A stretch of 46,998 nucleotides of DNA from Monosporascus cannonballus (taxonomy: Eukaryota; Ascomycota; Sordariomycetes; Xylariales), in assembly GCA_004154925.1 (NCBI GenBank), contig QJNS01000395.1, positions 1 to 46,998 on the forward strand, read 5' to 3'. A model generated the notes under the pieces. It was given only the letters and a program-made list of their open reading frames with translations. It was not told where the DNA came from and searched no databases. Position numbers and translations under genes: made by a program. Positions 34,650 through 46,604 of this stretch are shown in pieces (within the stretch, counting starts at the first letter, position 1; each line of letters begins with the position of its first letter).

Positions 34650-37600
34650 TTATAATATTTTAAAAGTATATTTAAAATATTTTGAAAATTTTTTTATATT
34701 ATATTTTGTAAATTATCTATTTTATTTACTTAAATATTTACGTCATTTTTAGTTTTTTGGGCAACGGACGATGTTTTTTATGATTTTATGATTTTATTTT
34801 TTTACTATGTTTAAAAACGTTATTTAAATGCTATCCGGTTCCCGGTTATGTTTTGGTTTTAATAAAGATATTAAAAAGATACTAGGTATTTCTTAATATT
34901 TAATAAAAAGAATTACTTTATATATTTAAAAATCTATATATTTTTCTAATTATAATCCGGATATAAAGAAATGGGAATTTTTTATTTTTGAAATTAAAGT
35001 ATTTGGTTGATAAATATATTTATTGTTTTAATTAAAAGTCTATAGGCATATACCGTTAATTATCATATTTTTTTTAGATTACCGTTATTTTTTCCTAATA
35101 TTGGTATATTATTTAATAAATAACCGTTATATTTAAAGGGTTTTTAACTTTTTATATTTATTTTTTTAAATTTTTATAAAAATATTTTATTATTTTAAAA
35201 TAATATTAATATAAGCTTTCGACCGCAAACGGCCGGTAAATACATTGCGTATATTATTATATACGAATGTTGCCTCTCGTCATAAATTTATATAATTATT
35301 TTAATATTTATTAACGTAATTACGGAAATAATATTTTAAGATTTAATAAATATATTTTATTTATTTATCGGTTTATACATAATAAGTTGTTAATATTTGT
35401 TACGTTATTTTTCGTCTTTTTGTAAAAACTTGCTTAAAATGAATTTATTAATAATTTATTTTTATCGTTAATAATTCTAATTAACGTCTTAAATTTGTAT
35501 TTAATTTTATCGTAAATTAGTTAAATTCGATTAGTTACGGTTAAAATTTTAATTATAAAAATAAATAATTTTAATTTCGTAACGCGGTCGATAATTATCA
35601 GGATTATATCATATTTTAATTTTTTTAAATTTAAGCTTTTAAGAAATTCTATAATAAAATTTAAAGAAAATTGTGAATCAAGCATTTAAATAATAATAAA
35701 AGTTATAATTATATATATGGCTCGTAACGAAATTTAATTATACTTCAGTGATTTAGATATTATTTAATATATTCTCGGATATCGTTCGTTATATTTTCCG
35801 AATAAAATTTTATGGTTATTAATTTTAATATCCGGATATATCTTATATATTTTAACCTTAAATTATTAAGGTATTAATTAATTAACTATTGTTCTAAAGC
35901 TTTTTATACCGGAATTAAGAATTTATCCCGATAATATAAAATCTTATTTAAATCCAGGAAATATTTTCCTTTTATTCCGGCTTAACGGTTCATTATACTA
36001 ATTAATTTTACAATATTTAAATCCTTAATTTATAATTTTCGACTTTAATTATAAGATTATCAGAAAACTTTCGCCTATAATATTATTGTATTTTTAAATA
36101 ATTCTTTTATTAAAAATGTAAAACGTATTAGTTATAAACAATAATTTTAATATAAATTTTATTTTTCTTAAAAGTTTCAAAATTTAATAAAAATATAATT
36201 CTAATTTATAATTATTATTATTGAATTATTAATCGTATTCTTGTTACGATTTATATATGTATTATTGTTTATAAGTAATAAATTCGGCAAATATATAATT
36301 TCTTATTTTCTTTTTTTTCGAAGACTTTTTATAATTGTATAAAGAAGGTTTTATATTTTTTTTCCGCAAATAATAATTATTTAAATTTTTATCACCAAAA
36401 CATTGTTTAAAAACTTTATAATAAACGAAATTTACGTTATTTATATAAGGTCTTTTGTCTTTTATAATATTTTAAATTATATTATAAATTTGCAACCGTT
36501 TTCCGTACGTTTTCCGGTATATTTTTTATAAATCTTAATTTTTTAGATAATATAAGAAATACGATTTTATACGTAATTTTTCTTAATATATAATCCGAGT
36601 ATTTAAATAGTTTATTTGCTAGATTAACGGCGTTAGCTTAACATTAAATTTCAAAATTAAATTATGTAAAGCGGTAAACCTATTACGTTAATTTTGTAAG
36701 GTTATACGTTAACGTTTTTATTACATTTTTTAACGGCATATAATCGGTAAATATTAAGAAATCCTTTTTCCCTATCTTTAAGGTATTACTATTAATATTT
36801 TAAATTTTTTATAATCGCCAATAATTTTTATTGCTTTATAACCTACCGTTTTTCGGTTAAACTTAATTTTCGCCGTTAATATATAATTAGGCGTTAATAA
36901 TTTGTATATTTTTATAAAAATATTTTTAATGTAGCTTTTATTGAGGCGTTTATTTCGACGCTGATATTTTTAGTATTATCTTAATAATAAAAAATAATTA
37001 CTGATTACATAGTATTGTTTAAATTTCAGAATATTTTTTTAATTTTTTTGGATTACCGAAAATTTATTAATTTATATTTACTTTACGTCCTTTCTCAAAA
37101 CTTAATAATATATTTGGTAATATGCAAATAATAAGCGATAAAGTTCCGATACAAATTTATAAATCCTAAAAATACTTAAATATTAAGGATTAATTTTCGC
37201 TTTAATTATATTTTGATAATATCGATTCGCTAACGGTCTATTTTTAAACCGTTAATATTAATTAAAAAATTTTGATTCCTTTTTAAAAAATTCGTATTTA
37301 AATATTTTGATAAATAGTTAATATTATTATAATTATTTATAAATTAACTGGAAATATTTCGCATATTCTTTTCGTTATCCGAATAAATAATTATATTATT
37401 TAAATATATTATATTTAAATAATATATTAACCTTATTAATCTTATATACATATAAATTTAAACTATAATAAACGCATTAATAAAATTAAATAATGTAACC
37501 GTATATTTAAATTACCCGTATTACGTTCGGAAAACAGTCTTTTATTAATCGCTTTTTTTAATTTTAATATAATAATAAATATTTTTTAAAATTAATTTTC

Positions 37601-39900
37601 GAAAATATTTTAATTAATCTTAAGCAATTTATTACTTTTGTAATTAAAAATAAAAAGTCTTAATTGTCGATCGTTACTTAATTTAACCCTTTATAATTAA
37701 TATATAATCGGAAATTACCATTTTTTAAGGCATAAATAATATTAATACCTTTCCGTTCGTTTTCAAATAATACATCTGGCTAGCCTTTAGGTTTTTTCGA
37801 ATATATTTTTCGAATATTTCCCTTTAAACTTTCGAAATAAGATAAATTAGGCCGAATAAAGGCGTTATTCTTGGGATCATATTTATTACATATTTTACCC
37901 CTTATAGTTTAAATACTTTTATCGTTATTTTTTCAAAATATATTTACTGGAATTTTTTTAAATATATAAAAAAATTTAATTATTTTTTATTTTTGTTATT
38001 ATCCGAATTCCGAGATATTTACTTTTTCGGCTAAATTTATTAAAATAATAGTTTAAATTTACTTATCGAAAAGTATTAAGTTTATAATTTTTTATTCGTT
38101 AACTTTTTGTAATAATTTAAATAAGTATTAAAATATACATATATTTAATAAAACGTTTAATTTGCTTATTTTTAATTTAAATAATGAGAAATAGGATGCC
38201 TTTTAATTATAATATATTATAAATAAAATTTGCTTAAATTTTCGTTTTTTTGTTATTATTTATTATATTAACAAAAATTTCGTAAACCTTATAACATTTA
38301 ATAAATGTACCGTTAACGTTAATAAGGCCTGGAATATTTACGGAAATTAATTAAAAATAAAAATATTTCGTTAAAGTTTTATTTATAATATTTATTTATA
38401 TTCCGATATCTATATTTACTTATATTGCTATATCTCTCGTATTTTTTTCATAAATACGTTTTTTTAAAAAGCGGTTTTATTTTAACCTTTTTGTAATTAT
38501 CAGCCGAAATGGATTAAACGTATACGTTTATTCCGGTTCTTTTTTTAACTTTACGTTTAAGAAATAATTTAATTTATCGTTATATATTATAATATTTTAT
38601 ATAGTTTTCGATCATTTATTTCCGTATAATCAAAATGATAAAAATTTGGTATTTTTTAAAAAATTTATAATTTACGTTTTTATAACTTAATTTCTTATAG
38701 TTATAATATTAAAATAAGCTTTTATAAAAATTAAAAGAATTAAATTATATGAATTTATCCCGATCGGAATTAAATTAACGATTATTTGCTTTCCAAATAT
38801 AAGAACGCTTACGGTCTTTATTATTTTGGCGTGGTATTTTTAATTTGTTTAAAATCTTTTTTCTTAAAGGCATTAAAATAAAGTTATTTATCCTTATTAA
38901 TATTTTTGGCGAAAGATAATTAATTTTCTTTTACCTTTTTTCAGTTATTCTAATAACGTTTTACCTTATTTATTACGTTATTAATTTGTTTTAACTTCAC
39001 GCTTTTCGTAATATGGTATTTTATAACTCTAATATTAATTTATAAAAATAATTAAAATCAAATTATATATTATTTTAATTATTTTCCGGGATAAAATTAT
39101 TTATAAAATTTATTTTATAAATTATGAATTTTTATTTAATATAAAAGTTTAACTGTAATTACTGGGGTTATTATCGTAATTTTATTAATTATGCTTTATA
39201 TTTTTTATTAAAATTATTAAGATTTATATAATATTTTTTAATAACAATTTATGAATTTTCAATTTTTAATTTCTTTTCGGAACTAAACTAATTAAATATA
39301 ATACGGCATAATTATTAAAATATATAATAAAAATATTTATATAACTTATAGCATATTAAATATAAATAAAGGCATTTTGCCTTGGTTTTTCGGCCTAAAC
39401 TTCCGTAATAATCTTTATGTAACTTTTTTTAATCGACGTTTATTCGAAAAGTTTCGAATAATTATAAGGCAGTATTTATTTATTACTTTTAGGATTTTAC
39501 GACGTTATCGTAATTATTTTATAAAGCTTTTAATTTTTAACTTATATTATTACTTATTATTCGGCCAGTTATCGGAATAATTTCAAATATCATTCGTTTT
39601 ATTAATAAATAATTTCCAAAATCTGGTTATTATTAAAGGGCTTGAATTTTTAATTTTAAATTCCGGGATGTAATTATTATATTACGCCCGTTTTTAACCG
39701 TTTAATTAACGGTTATCAAAATATATCCTTATTATATGTATAAGGTAATTCGGGATTCCGGGAATTATGGTTTTCTGCTCGCTAAGACTTTGTTATAGGC
39801 TTTTTTGCCTATTCTCATATCGTAATCGATCGTTTATCAATTAGTTTCCAATCGGCGATCTTTTCGATTAATAATTTAAGTTCGTTTTGTAATTAGCGAA
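34650..39900 (-). pseudogene. gag-pol of B2, RIP-destroyed
   Basis: Mirror image of B1's coding region. The integrase segment on the minus strand at about 35,330-35,470 retains traces of the D-K-x-L...F block and the later polar run equivalent to H-P-Q-T-D-G-Q. The chromodomain is expected at about 34,700-34,820 from the B1 offset. Stops are everywhere. Because B1 and B2 share family and length, their alignment would give the ancestral frame; by eye only scattered blocks can be read. Confidence 0.7.
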
Positions 39901-39951
39901 CTTTGTTCTTAATAATTATCGCGTTACTTTTTATAATAAAAATTGAAAACT

Positions 39952-40157
39952 TATAAAATAATAAATAATTATAAATTGAATAAGGTAATGTCTGATCAAT
40001 TATAAAGCAGATTCCAAGAAATAAATATATTAGGGTATTTCCATCTGGCGTTTCCTATTAATTACCAAATGGTGGATTTATATTAATAAGTAGGTCGGTG
40101 GCTGATCGGTGGCTGGTCGGCTACTAGCCTCATCCTTATAAGAGCTGTATTCTCACA
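39952..40157 (-). repeat. B2 5' LTR (right copy)
   Basis: 206 bp, TATAAAATAATAAA...GTATTCTCACA. The outer end (40,090-40,157) is well preserved, with GGTCGGTGGCTGATCGG-type repeats and a clean CA terminus against the CCGTT TSD. Confidence 0.85.
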
Positions 40158-40162
40158 CCGTT

Positions 40163-43100
40163 TCGTTGTCGTATGTCGAAGATTTTCTCCATTTCGTATA
40201 CTTATTCGTTCTTTATTTTTATATCGTTTTATACCGTATATACCTTGATTATATTTGTTATTAATTCGAATAAAAAAACGTAGAAAGTTAAATAGAATTT
40301 AACTTTTAATAAAAGTTCTAATTAGTAATTGTTTTCTGATATTTTTTGGCGATTTTGTATGGTCCGATATATTTGAAATCAATTTATTTGTTAAGTTATT
40401 TTATTTAAATGTTTTTAGTAATAAAAAAGCCATTTGCCTTTTTTAAAGGTTAAATATTTTAACCCTTTCTGGTTATAATATTTATTTATTTAACTTCTTA
40501 CGAATTCTAATTCTATTTTTATTTCTTAATATAATTATCGTAATTATTTTGACTTAAACTTTATTTTGATATTAATGAAACCATTATTGCATATTCTTTA
40601 TAAATGTTTGAAATAAAACTAAAATTTACGTTTTCTGGTATTATTTTGATATTTTCGTAATAACTGGTATTATAGGTTAATTAAGAAACAACTAACCTTT
40701 AACCCAGTTATTTTTTCATAATTAATATAATATTATAAATAAATTTCCAAAATATAGTTGATTTAATTTGTTTATTTATTTATTTAACATTTAAAGACGT
40801 TAAATAATTTATAATTTAAGCTGATTTATATTATAAAACCTTCTTAAAACTTAGATGCAAATGTTAATTCTTTATTTAAAACACTTTTTATTTGTAATTT
40901 ATATTTGTTAAAAATGTATTTAAAAAATATAGGTTATTTGTTCGGCATTTATATCCTCGTAATACGGTAAAAAAATAAGAAAATTTCGTAAATCGGTCAA
41001 CGATTAGAAAAATACTATCGTAATATATTCCCGTAACTGGACTTTCTGATATAAAACGTTTGGTAATAAAATCGAATATAATTAAATATTATAATCGTTT
41101 TACGATTAACAATAATTATAACTTTCCGCATAGCTTATATTATCGTACATTTATTTTAATATAAATATCGCATTACCAAATAAATATCTGTACTAATAAG
41201 TTTATCTTTAGAAACAAATATGTATATTAAAGTTATTTTAGGGTTTTGTGGATTTTTTGACATTCGTATAACTAATATTCGTATATTTTTCGTATTAAAT
41301 CTTCTAATATTCTTTTGAAATATATATTTTATCCATTTTTTAATTTTTTGAGAAACCGTTGTTACTTTGCTAAATTTTCGGATATATATTAAAAAGTATT
41401 ACTCGAATTATTGCAATTTGTTATAAACGTAAATATCTTTTTATGGTAATATCGAAAATTATATAATTAATTTTGATTAATTTCTTTTCGACATTTGGTC
41501 GCTTATTTAATATATTTACTTTATTCTTTTTTAATTCCTTTTCATGAATAGTAACGAAATCGAAATACGTTAATTTTTCTGCATAACAAAATTATTATCT
41601 TATAAATTCCTTGGTCGTAATAAATTGGGTGAAATTTCAATAATCTGTATAAACCTTAATCTGGTATAAGTTTCCCTTTAGAAAATACCTAAATTCTCGA
41701 AATGCCATAATAATGGCCATAAAACTTTTATCTGGAATGCCGTAATTAAATTCGACTTTTAACGAATATATAAAAATTACAATAAGATATAATTTGCCTC
41801 CATTATTTCGTTATTCGATTATTATATTTATCGCGTAATCAGATATATCAGTTTTTAATTTAATAAAGCGGTTTGGATTATATATAATTAATATTAATTC
41901 GCTAATAATTGTATCTTTAATTTTCTTAAATATTTTATTCGTATTTAGCATTTATTTAAAACTTTTTTCCGTAAGGTTCGTCAAAGATATAATTATTTTG
42001 CTAAAGTTTCGAATAAATTTCCTATAATAAATAAAGAATTTAAAAAATATCTATACCGTTTTAACCGTACTTAGCGTTTGTTATTTTATAATTACAGCGG
42101 TTTTCTTAGAGTTTATTCTAATATGCCTTAAAATAATAATATATACTAAATATTCCACTTTTGTACGTAAAATTAATTTTTTTCTGCGTTAACAAATAAC
42201 TTTACGTTTTATAAAACTTCAAAAGCTTTATAAACGCATCTTATATATATATTCTTTTAGTTTTTTACAAAATAAAAATATTTTCGAAGTAACATATAAC
42301 AAAAATATCGATATATTTTCGTAATATATAATTTATAATTTCTTAGAAAACTATTAATACGTATGCAAATTCTATTAATATAAATAAATAATTAAATAAT
42401 TTATATTTTATTTTCAATATTACTTTTTATTTATATGTTCTTTTAATTTTAATAAAATTATATTTCTCTTTCAAATCGAATGCTATAAATTATTAAGCTT
42501 CGTAAAATCGGTTTTTTATTTTTGTAATTAGGAATAATAATATTTAATCCTTCATAATAATATTGTTTAGTTATCGATAATTAATTATAAGTCGTAACTT
42601 TTCGTTTTTCTTAGGTACGAAAAATATAAGATATCTTATTAATAATTTCGAACATCAAATTTATTCTTTTTGTAACCGATTTTGTAGATATCTTTTTAAA
42701 AATACTTAATTCGTTTCAGTTATAGTTATAAATAAGGTAAAACTTCGTCGAAAATCCGTTTTTAAAAACTAATTTATAATTTTATTTATTATATTCTAAT
42801 AATTTCGTATTAAACCTTTTTTTAAAAAGAACTGTTTATATATATGGTATTATAATAATATATTAATTAAACTTTCTAACTTTTAAGGCTATTATTTTAA
42901 ATCGCTTTTTAGTTATTTTAATTTCGCTTTAATAATAATAACGATACGTTATATTTTTCTTTAATATCTATTTTGTTTTGTATATCTTATCTCTTTAATT
43001 AATGAAATTTCTATCGTATCCTTATGCTTATATTTGTCGCTACTATCGATTAAATATTAACATCTTAATTTTCTTTTTTTATCTAATAATAAGATATAAA

Positions 43101-45490
43101 GTAAATTTTATTTAACTAATCTTTTTATTAATTAAAATTCCGTATTAGCATATTCATGATAATTTTAAGATTATATCGTAATTCCTAAATAAAACGATAT
43201 CGAAATTAATTATCTGATATCGTTTTTAAATAAAAATTTTGAAATAATTAATTTCGCGTATAACTTTCTTGTTATTATAAGAGAATTCCCGACTTTCGGC
43301 ATTTGTTATTATATAAAAGTTTAATTTACATTTTCATAATACTTTAAGTTTATTAATTATATTAAATATAATATAATACCTGCTTAAAGTTTCGCAATTT
43401 ATTATTACAATATATTAATACGTTCTATTTTGTATATTTAAAGTAATAAAGTTATTAATTGTTTGTATTGTTATATTTAAAACCTTTTTTTGAAAATTCC
43501 CTTTAATTCCTCTGTGTTTCGTTACTTTACGGCCTTTTTATAAATATATTTTTTTTTAAATTTTATTCGAATCTGTCGAATTGTATTTATATTTTTTTCG
43601 TTTAATACGTTAAATTATTATATTTATCGTTATTTCCGGCGTATTTGTTTTGAATCGTATTAATTATTTTTAAGTTTGCTATAATTCTTTTTTTTATCGA
43701 ATAAATTATTTTTCTATATTTACGATTATATTCCATTATATGTCCTTTTAAATATCGTTTTAAAAACCTTTTATAAATTAACGTATTTTTTTCTTAACAA
43801 CTTTCCTTTTATAAGGGTATATATTAAATACCAAGTAAAAAATGTAAATATAAAATAGTTTTTTTGGCAGTATTTTGTTATTATATATTAAATTAATTCC
43901 TTTTCCGTTTAATAATTATATTATTAAAATTAACAAAAGAGGTTTTTTTATGGGCATTATTTTTTCCAGGCCAGTGTATTGTTTCAGCTAATTAATAAAT
44001 ATTTTTTAAGTTTATAATTCGAAAATGTCGATATTATTATTTATTATTTTTGTTATTTTTAATACGGTTTGGAAAATCGAACCATTCATAATATATGCGG
44101 ATAATCCGTCCGTAAATATATTATTTTCATTTTTCATAATCGGGATATTTTCGTCGTCGACAATATGTATTTTGGATTTTGCCATATCGATTAAGGGTTC
44201 CAGAACAGATTTTTTTCTATTTAGTTCTAATATTCGCGTAATTATCTCTATAATGCTTTTTGTTATATTTACAACCCTTATCAAGTTAACTTTTAATTTT
44301 TCGTATTTTTTATTAGATTTTTTGCTAAAAGAAATCTCATATATATTTAGGCTAAATTATATTGATAAATTTGCTTTTGTTTTTTTGGTGTTTTTTAAAT
44401 TATGTTTAAGATATAAGTTTTTAATTATCCTAATGGGGCGTTTTAAATATTTTGCATCATATTACCTTATATCCTTTTTTATTATAAATATAATATTTAA
44501 TTTAACTCCAGTTTTTTTTTAAATAACCTTTAATTTTATTAGCCTTAATTCCGTATGATAAATAATGTTATTACGTTAAAAACGCTAATATTATGTATAT
44601 ATTAAAATTTATTATTATTTATTCTTTTAGTATTTTTAATACGCTAAATATATTATCGATTATTAATTTTAATTATTATAACGATATACTCCGACAAATA
44701 TTTTGGCCGATTAAACTTAAAAAATTCCTTTTATACTTTTTTAAATTATCGAAAATTTTAGTTATTGATATTTTTTTGGTTTGAGTTTAATTTAATTATT
44801 AATTAAATAAATATATTATCGTAATTAAATATTAATCGCTTTTATTATAAATATTAAATTTATATTTCGACCTTTATTTTTAATTTATTAATTTGAAAGG
44901 TTTTATGAATATTTATTTGAATTATTTATATTTTTTATAAATTTATATTATTTCTGAATATTATTTTTCGATTAATAAAGTAATGTATTTTTTATGGCGA
45001 ACTTAAACCAAATAGCTATATTTCTCGTAAATTATTTAATTAGAAGTTTAATTCATATAATATATGTAATAAATTGAAGAAAAGTTTATCTGCAAATTAT
45101 TTAGTATTAAATTAAGAATAATTATAATTTAATTAAGATTCCGTTAAAAATTTTATTTTAGAAAACTTAAAACCCTTTTTTAATTTTTTGGTAAAATTTA
45201 ACTAAATAATTTGGCTTATTTAAAAAAGTTTTCTAGTTTTAGGAATTCTTTTCTTTTTTTTTAAATTTCCTATAAATGGCTTAAAAGAACGTCGTAATAT
45301 TAATATTATTTCTTTTAAGTTTAATAATGCGTTTATTTATTGTATCCAGGCGTCGAAAAACCTTTTCGCGAAAAAAAAGGGTTTTTTTTTCTTTTCGGAT
45401 TCCATTCTAATATCCGAGTAATTAGGGACTTGGTAAATGGGCTATTCGGGCTGTTTGCTAGTAAACATAACGTTAGTAATATTGTTCAAA
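40163..45490 (-). pseudogene. gag-pol shared by A2/C, RIP-destroyed
   Basis: Minus-strand continuation of the A2 pol after B2. It is collinear with A1's interior: for example 40,200-40,330 matches 18,060-18,180, and 44,012-44,284 matches about 21,900-22,200. Together with 32,043-32,793 it makes one complete interior of about 6.1 kb. It is bounded on the left by the A2 LTR and on the right by the C LTR. The 90-codon minus frame at 44,012-44,284 and the 165-codon plus frame at 44,025-44,522 overlap and are not both real. The minus frame is conserved with A1. Its domain is not identified. Confidence 0.65.
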
Positions 45491-45524
45491 GTCTGACGAC
45501 ATTATTGAATAAAAGCTTATAACG

Positions 45525-45974
45525 TATAACAGCTAAACGGTTTAGCCAATTATTAAACCTTAATCGGACGAGTTTATATTAATGAAAGTATCGTAAAACT
45601 TTAAATAATAAATATAATAATTATATTACGTTTCGTATTATCAAAAATACGTTAAATAATAATATTACATTATAAATAATTAATATTAATAAATATTATA
45701 AGCTGAAATTATCTAAACTATAAAAATAATAAACGTATATATCTTTTTATGGCTTTCGTTAAATCTCTTGAATTATTAGGAATCTATATTAGATAATTGT
45801 ATAGATCCCGTTAAATTCCTTAGATTACTCCGGATCCACATCGGATAACAGCATGGATCCCGTTAGATCCCTTGGATCACTCCGGATCTATATCACGTAA
45901 TTTCGACCCACTTAGGTCCTGTTTCGGTCACCATGTGACCGTTTCCGAAACCTTCTCTCATTTGGGTCATAACA
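45525..45974 (-). repeat. right (5') LTR of element C
   Basis: 450 bp, TATAACAGCTAAACGG...GTCATAACA, aligning end to end with the split left LTR. The uninterrupted CGGAT target of A1 is at 45,831-45,835. From about 45,835 to 45,974 it is almost free of RIP, with repeated GGATC/GATCC and CACGTA (45,894-45,899, from CACGTG). Confidence 0.88.
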
Positions 45975-45979
45975 GAATT

Positions 45980-46440
45980 AATTAGATCTTAAAATTAACG
46001 CATTAATTGAGGGCGCAAAAAACGTCCTGAAAAACTTACTAGATAAAGCTTTTAAAAAAGGTTTGGCGTTATTAGCTGCGTTTATGTTAAAGTTATTTCT
46101 GCCGTATTCGGCAGCGCGAGCCTTAGGTTTTGTATAAATGGAGGTTTTCTGCAAAAAAAAAATCAAAAACAGTTTAAGTTGAAAGCGGTTATGGCATTAA
46201 TTTGCTGGACGTAACGTAAATAATTTTCACTTTTTTTCCCGTTAAATTAAGCTTATAAAAGTAACTGGTTATAATAGATTTGGTTTATTATATATAATAA
46301 TTATTTCAAATTATTTCAAATTATTTTTAACAAAAAATAAAATTTACGATATTATTTATTTCGCCAAAAAATAATATATGTTATTTTTATAACATAATTA
46401 TTATTTCAGATTATTTCCTTATTTTTTTAATAGGTCTGGA
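45980..46440. other. AT-rich DNA right of element C, unassigned
   Basis: Moderately to strongly AT-rich. It contains ATTATTTCAAATTATTTC-type short repeats near 46,300-46,420. A 62-codon minus frame at 45,978-46,166 reads like real protein but has no recognised domain. It may be the edge of another RIP-mutated repeat into which C inserted. Confidence 0.4.
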
Positions 46441-46508
46441 ATTTACGTATTTTGCTAATAGGTAATCGTGGATACCTAATAAGTTCTTGACATTATCCAT
46501 TAGATATA

Positions 46509-46604
46509 CGCGGGTAATGCCAAGGACCTATTGGGTATCCACGGGTAATTCTGACTTGCGCCAAGGACCCATGGGTTATCCATGGGTCCTTGGCATTACC
46601 CGCG
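46509..46604. repeat. nested inverted repeat cluster
   Basis: A 20-bp arm at 46,509-46,528 is perfectly complementary to 46,585-46,604. Inside, CCAAGGACCCATGG (46,561-46,574) pairs perfectly with 46,580-46,593 around a 5-base loop. The CCAAGGACC segment occurs twice on the left side, so two alternative hairpins compete for the same right arm. GGGTAATGCC and GGATACC-type motifs recur from 46,460 to 46,630. It could be a foldback/MITE-like element or a cruciform site. Confidence 0.7.

Larger units (their letters stand above)
32794..40157 (-). mobile_element. Gypsy chromodomain retrotransposon B2, full length, RIP-mutated
   Basis: 7,364 bp with 206-bp LTRs (32,794-32,999 and 39,952-40,157) and a perfect TSD CCGTT (32,789-32,793 and 40,158-40,162). 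It is inserted in the chromodomain of A2. Gag-pol is on the minus strand, the opposite of B1. The right (5') LTR ends CTCACA and its outer 70 bp are well preserved. Confidence 0.9.
16552..45974 (-). mobile_element. outer Gypsy element C with nested insertions
   Basis: The outermost element of the stack. Its LTRs are 16,552-16,862 plus 23,633-23,776 (left, split by A1) and 45,525-45,974 (right). Both are exactly 450 bp once the 5-bp duplication made by A1 is removed, and both carry the same GGATC-rich U3. The flanks AAATT (16,547-16,551) and GAATT (45,975-45,979) differ by one G-to-A change, as expected for a RIP-hit TSD. The gag-pol strand is minus. The element contains A1, B1, the left part of A2, and B2. 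Everything inside is RIP-mutated. Confidence 0.85.

Noticed and set aside
44025..44522. 165-codon plus-strand ORF, the longest in the AT-rich DNA
   Set aside because: It is Phe/Ile-rich low-complexity sequence antisense to a minus frame that is conserved with A1. It is a by-product of AT richness.
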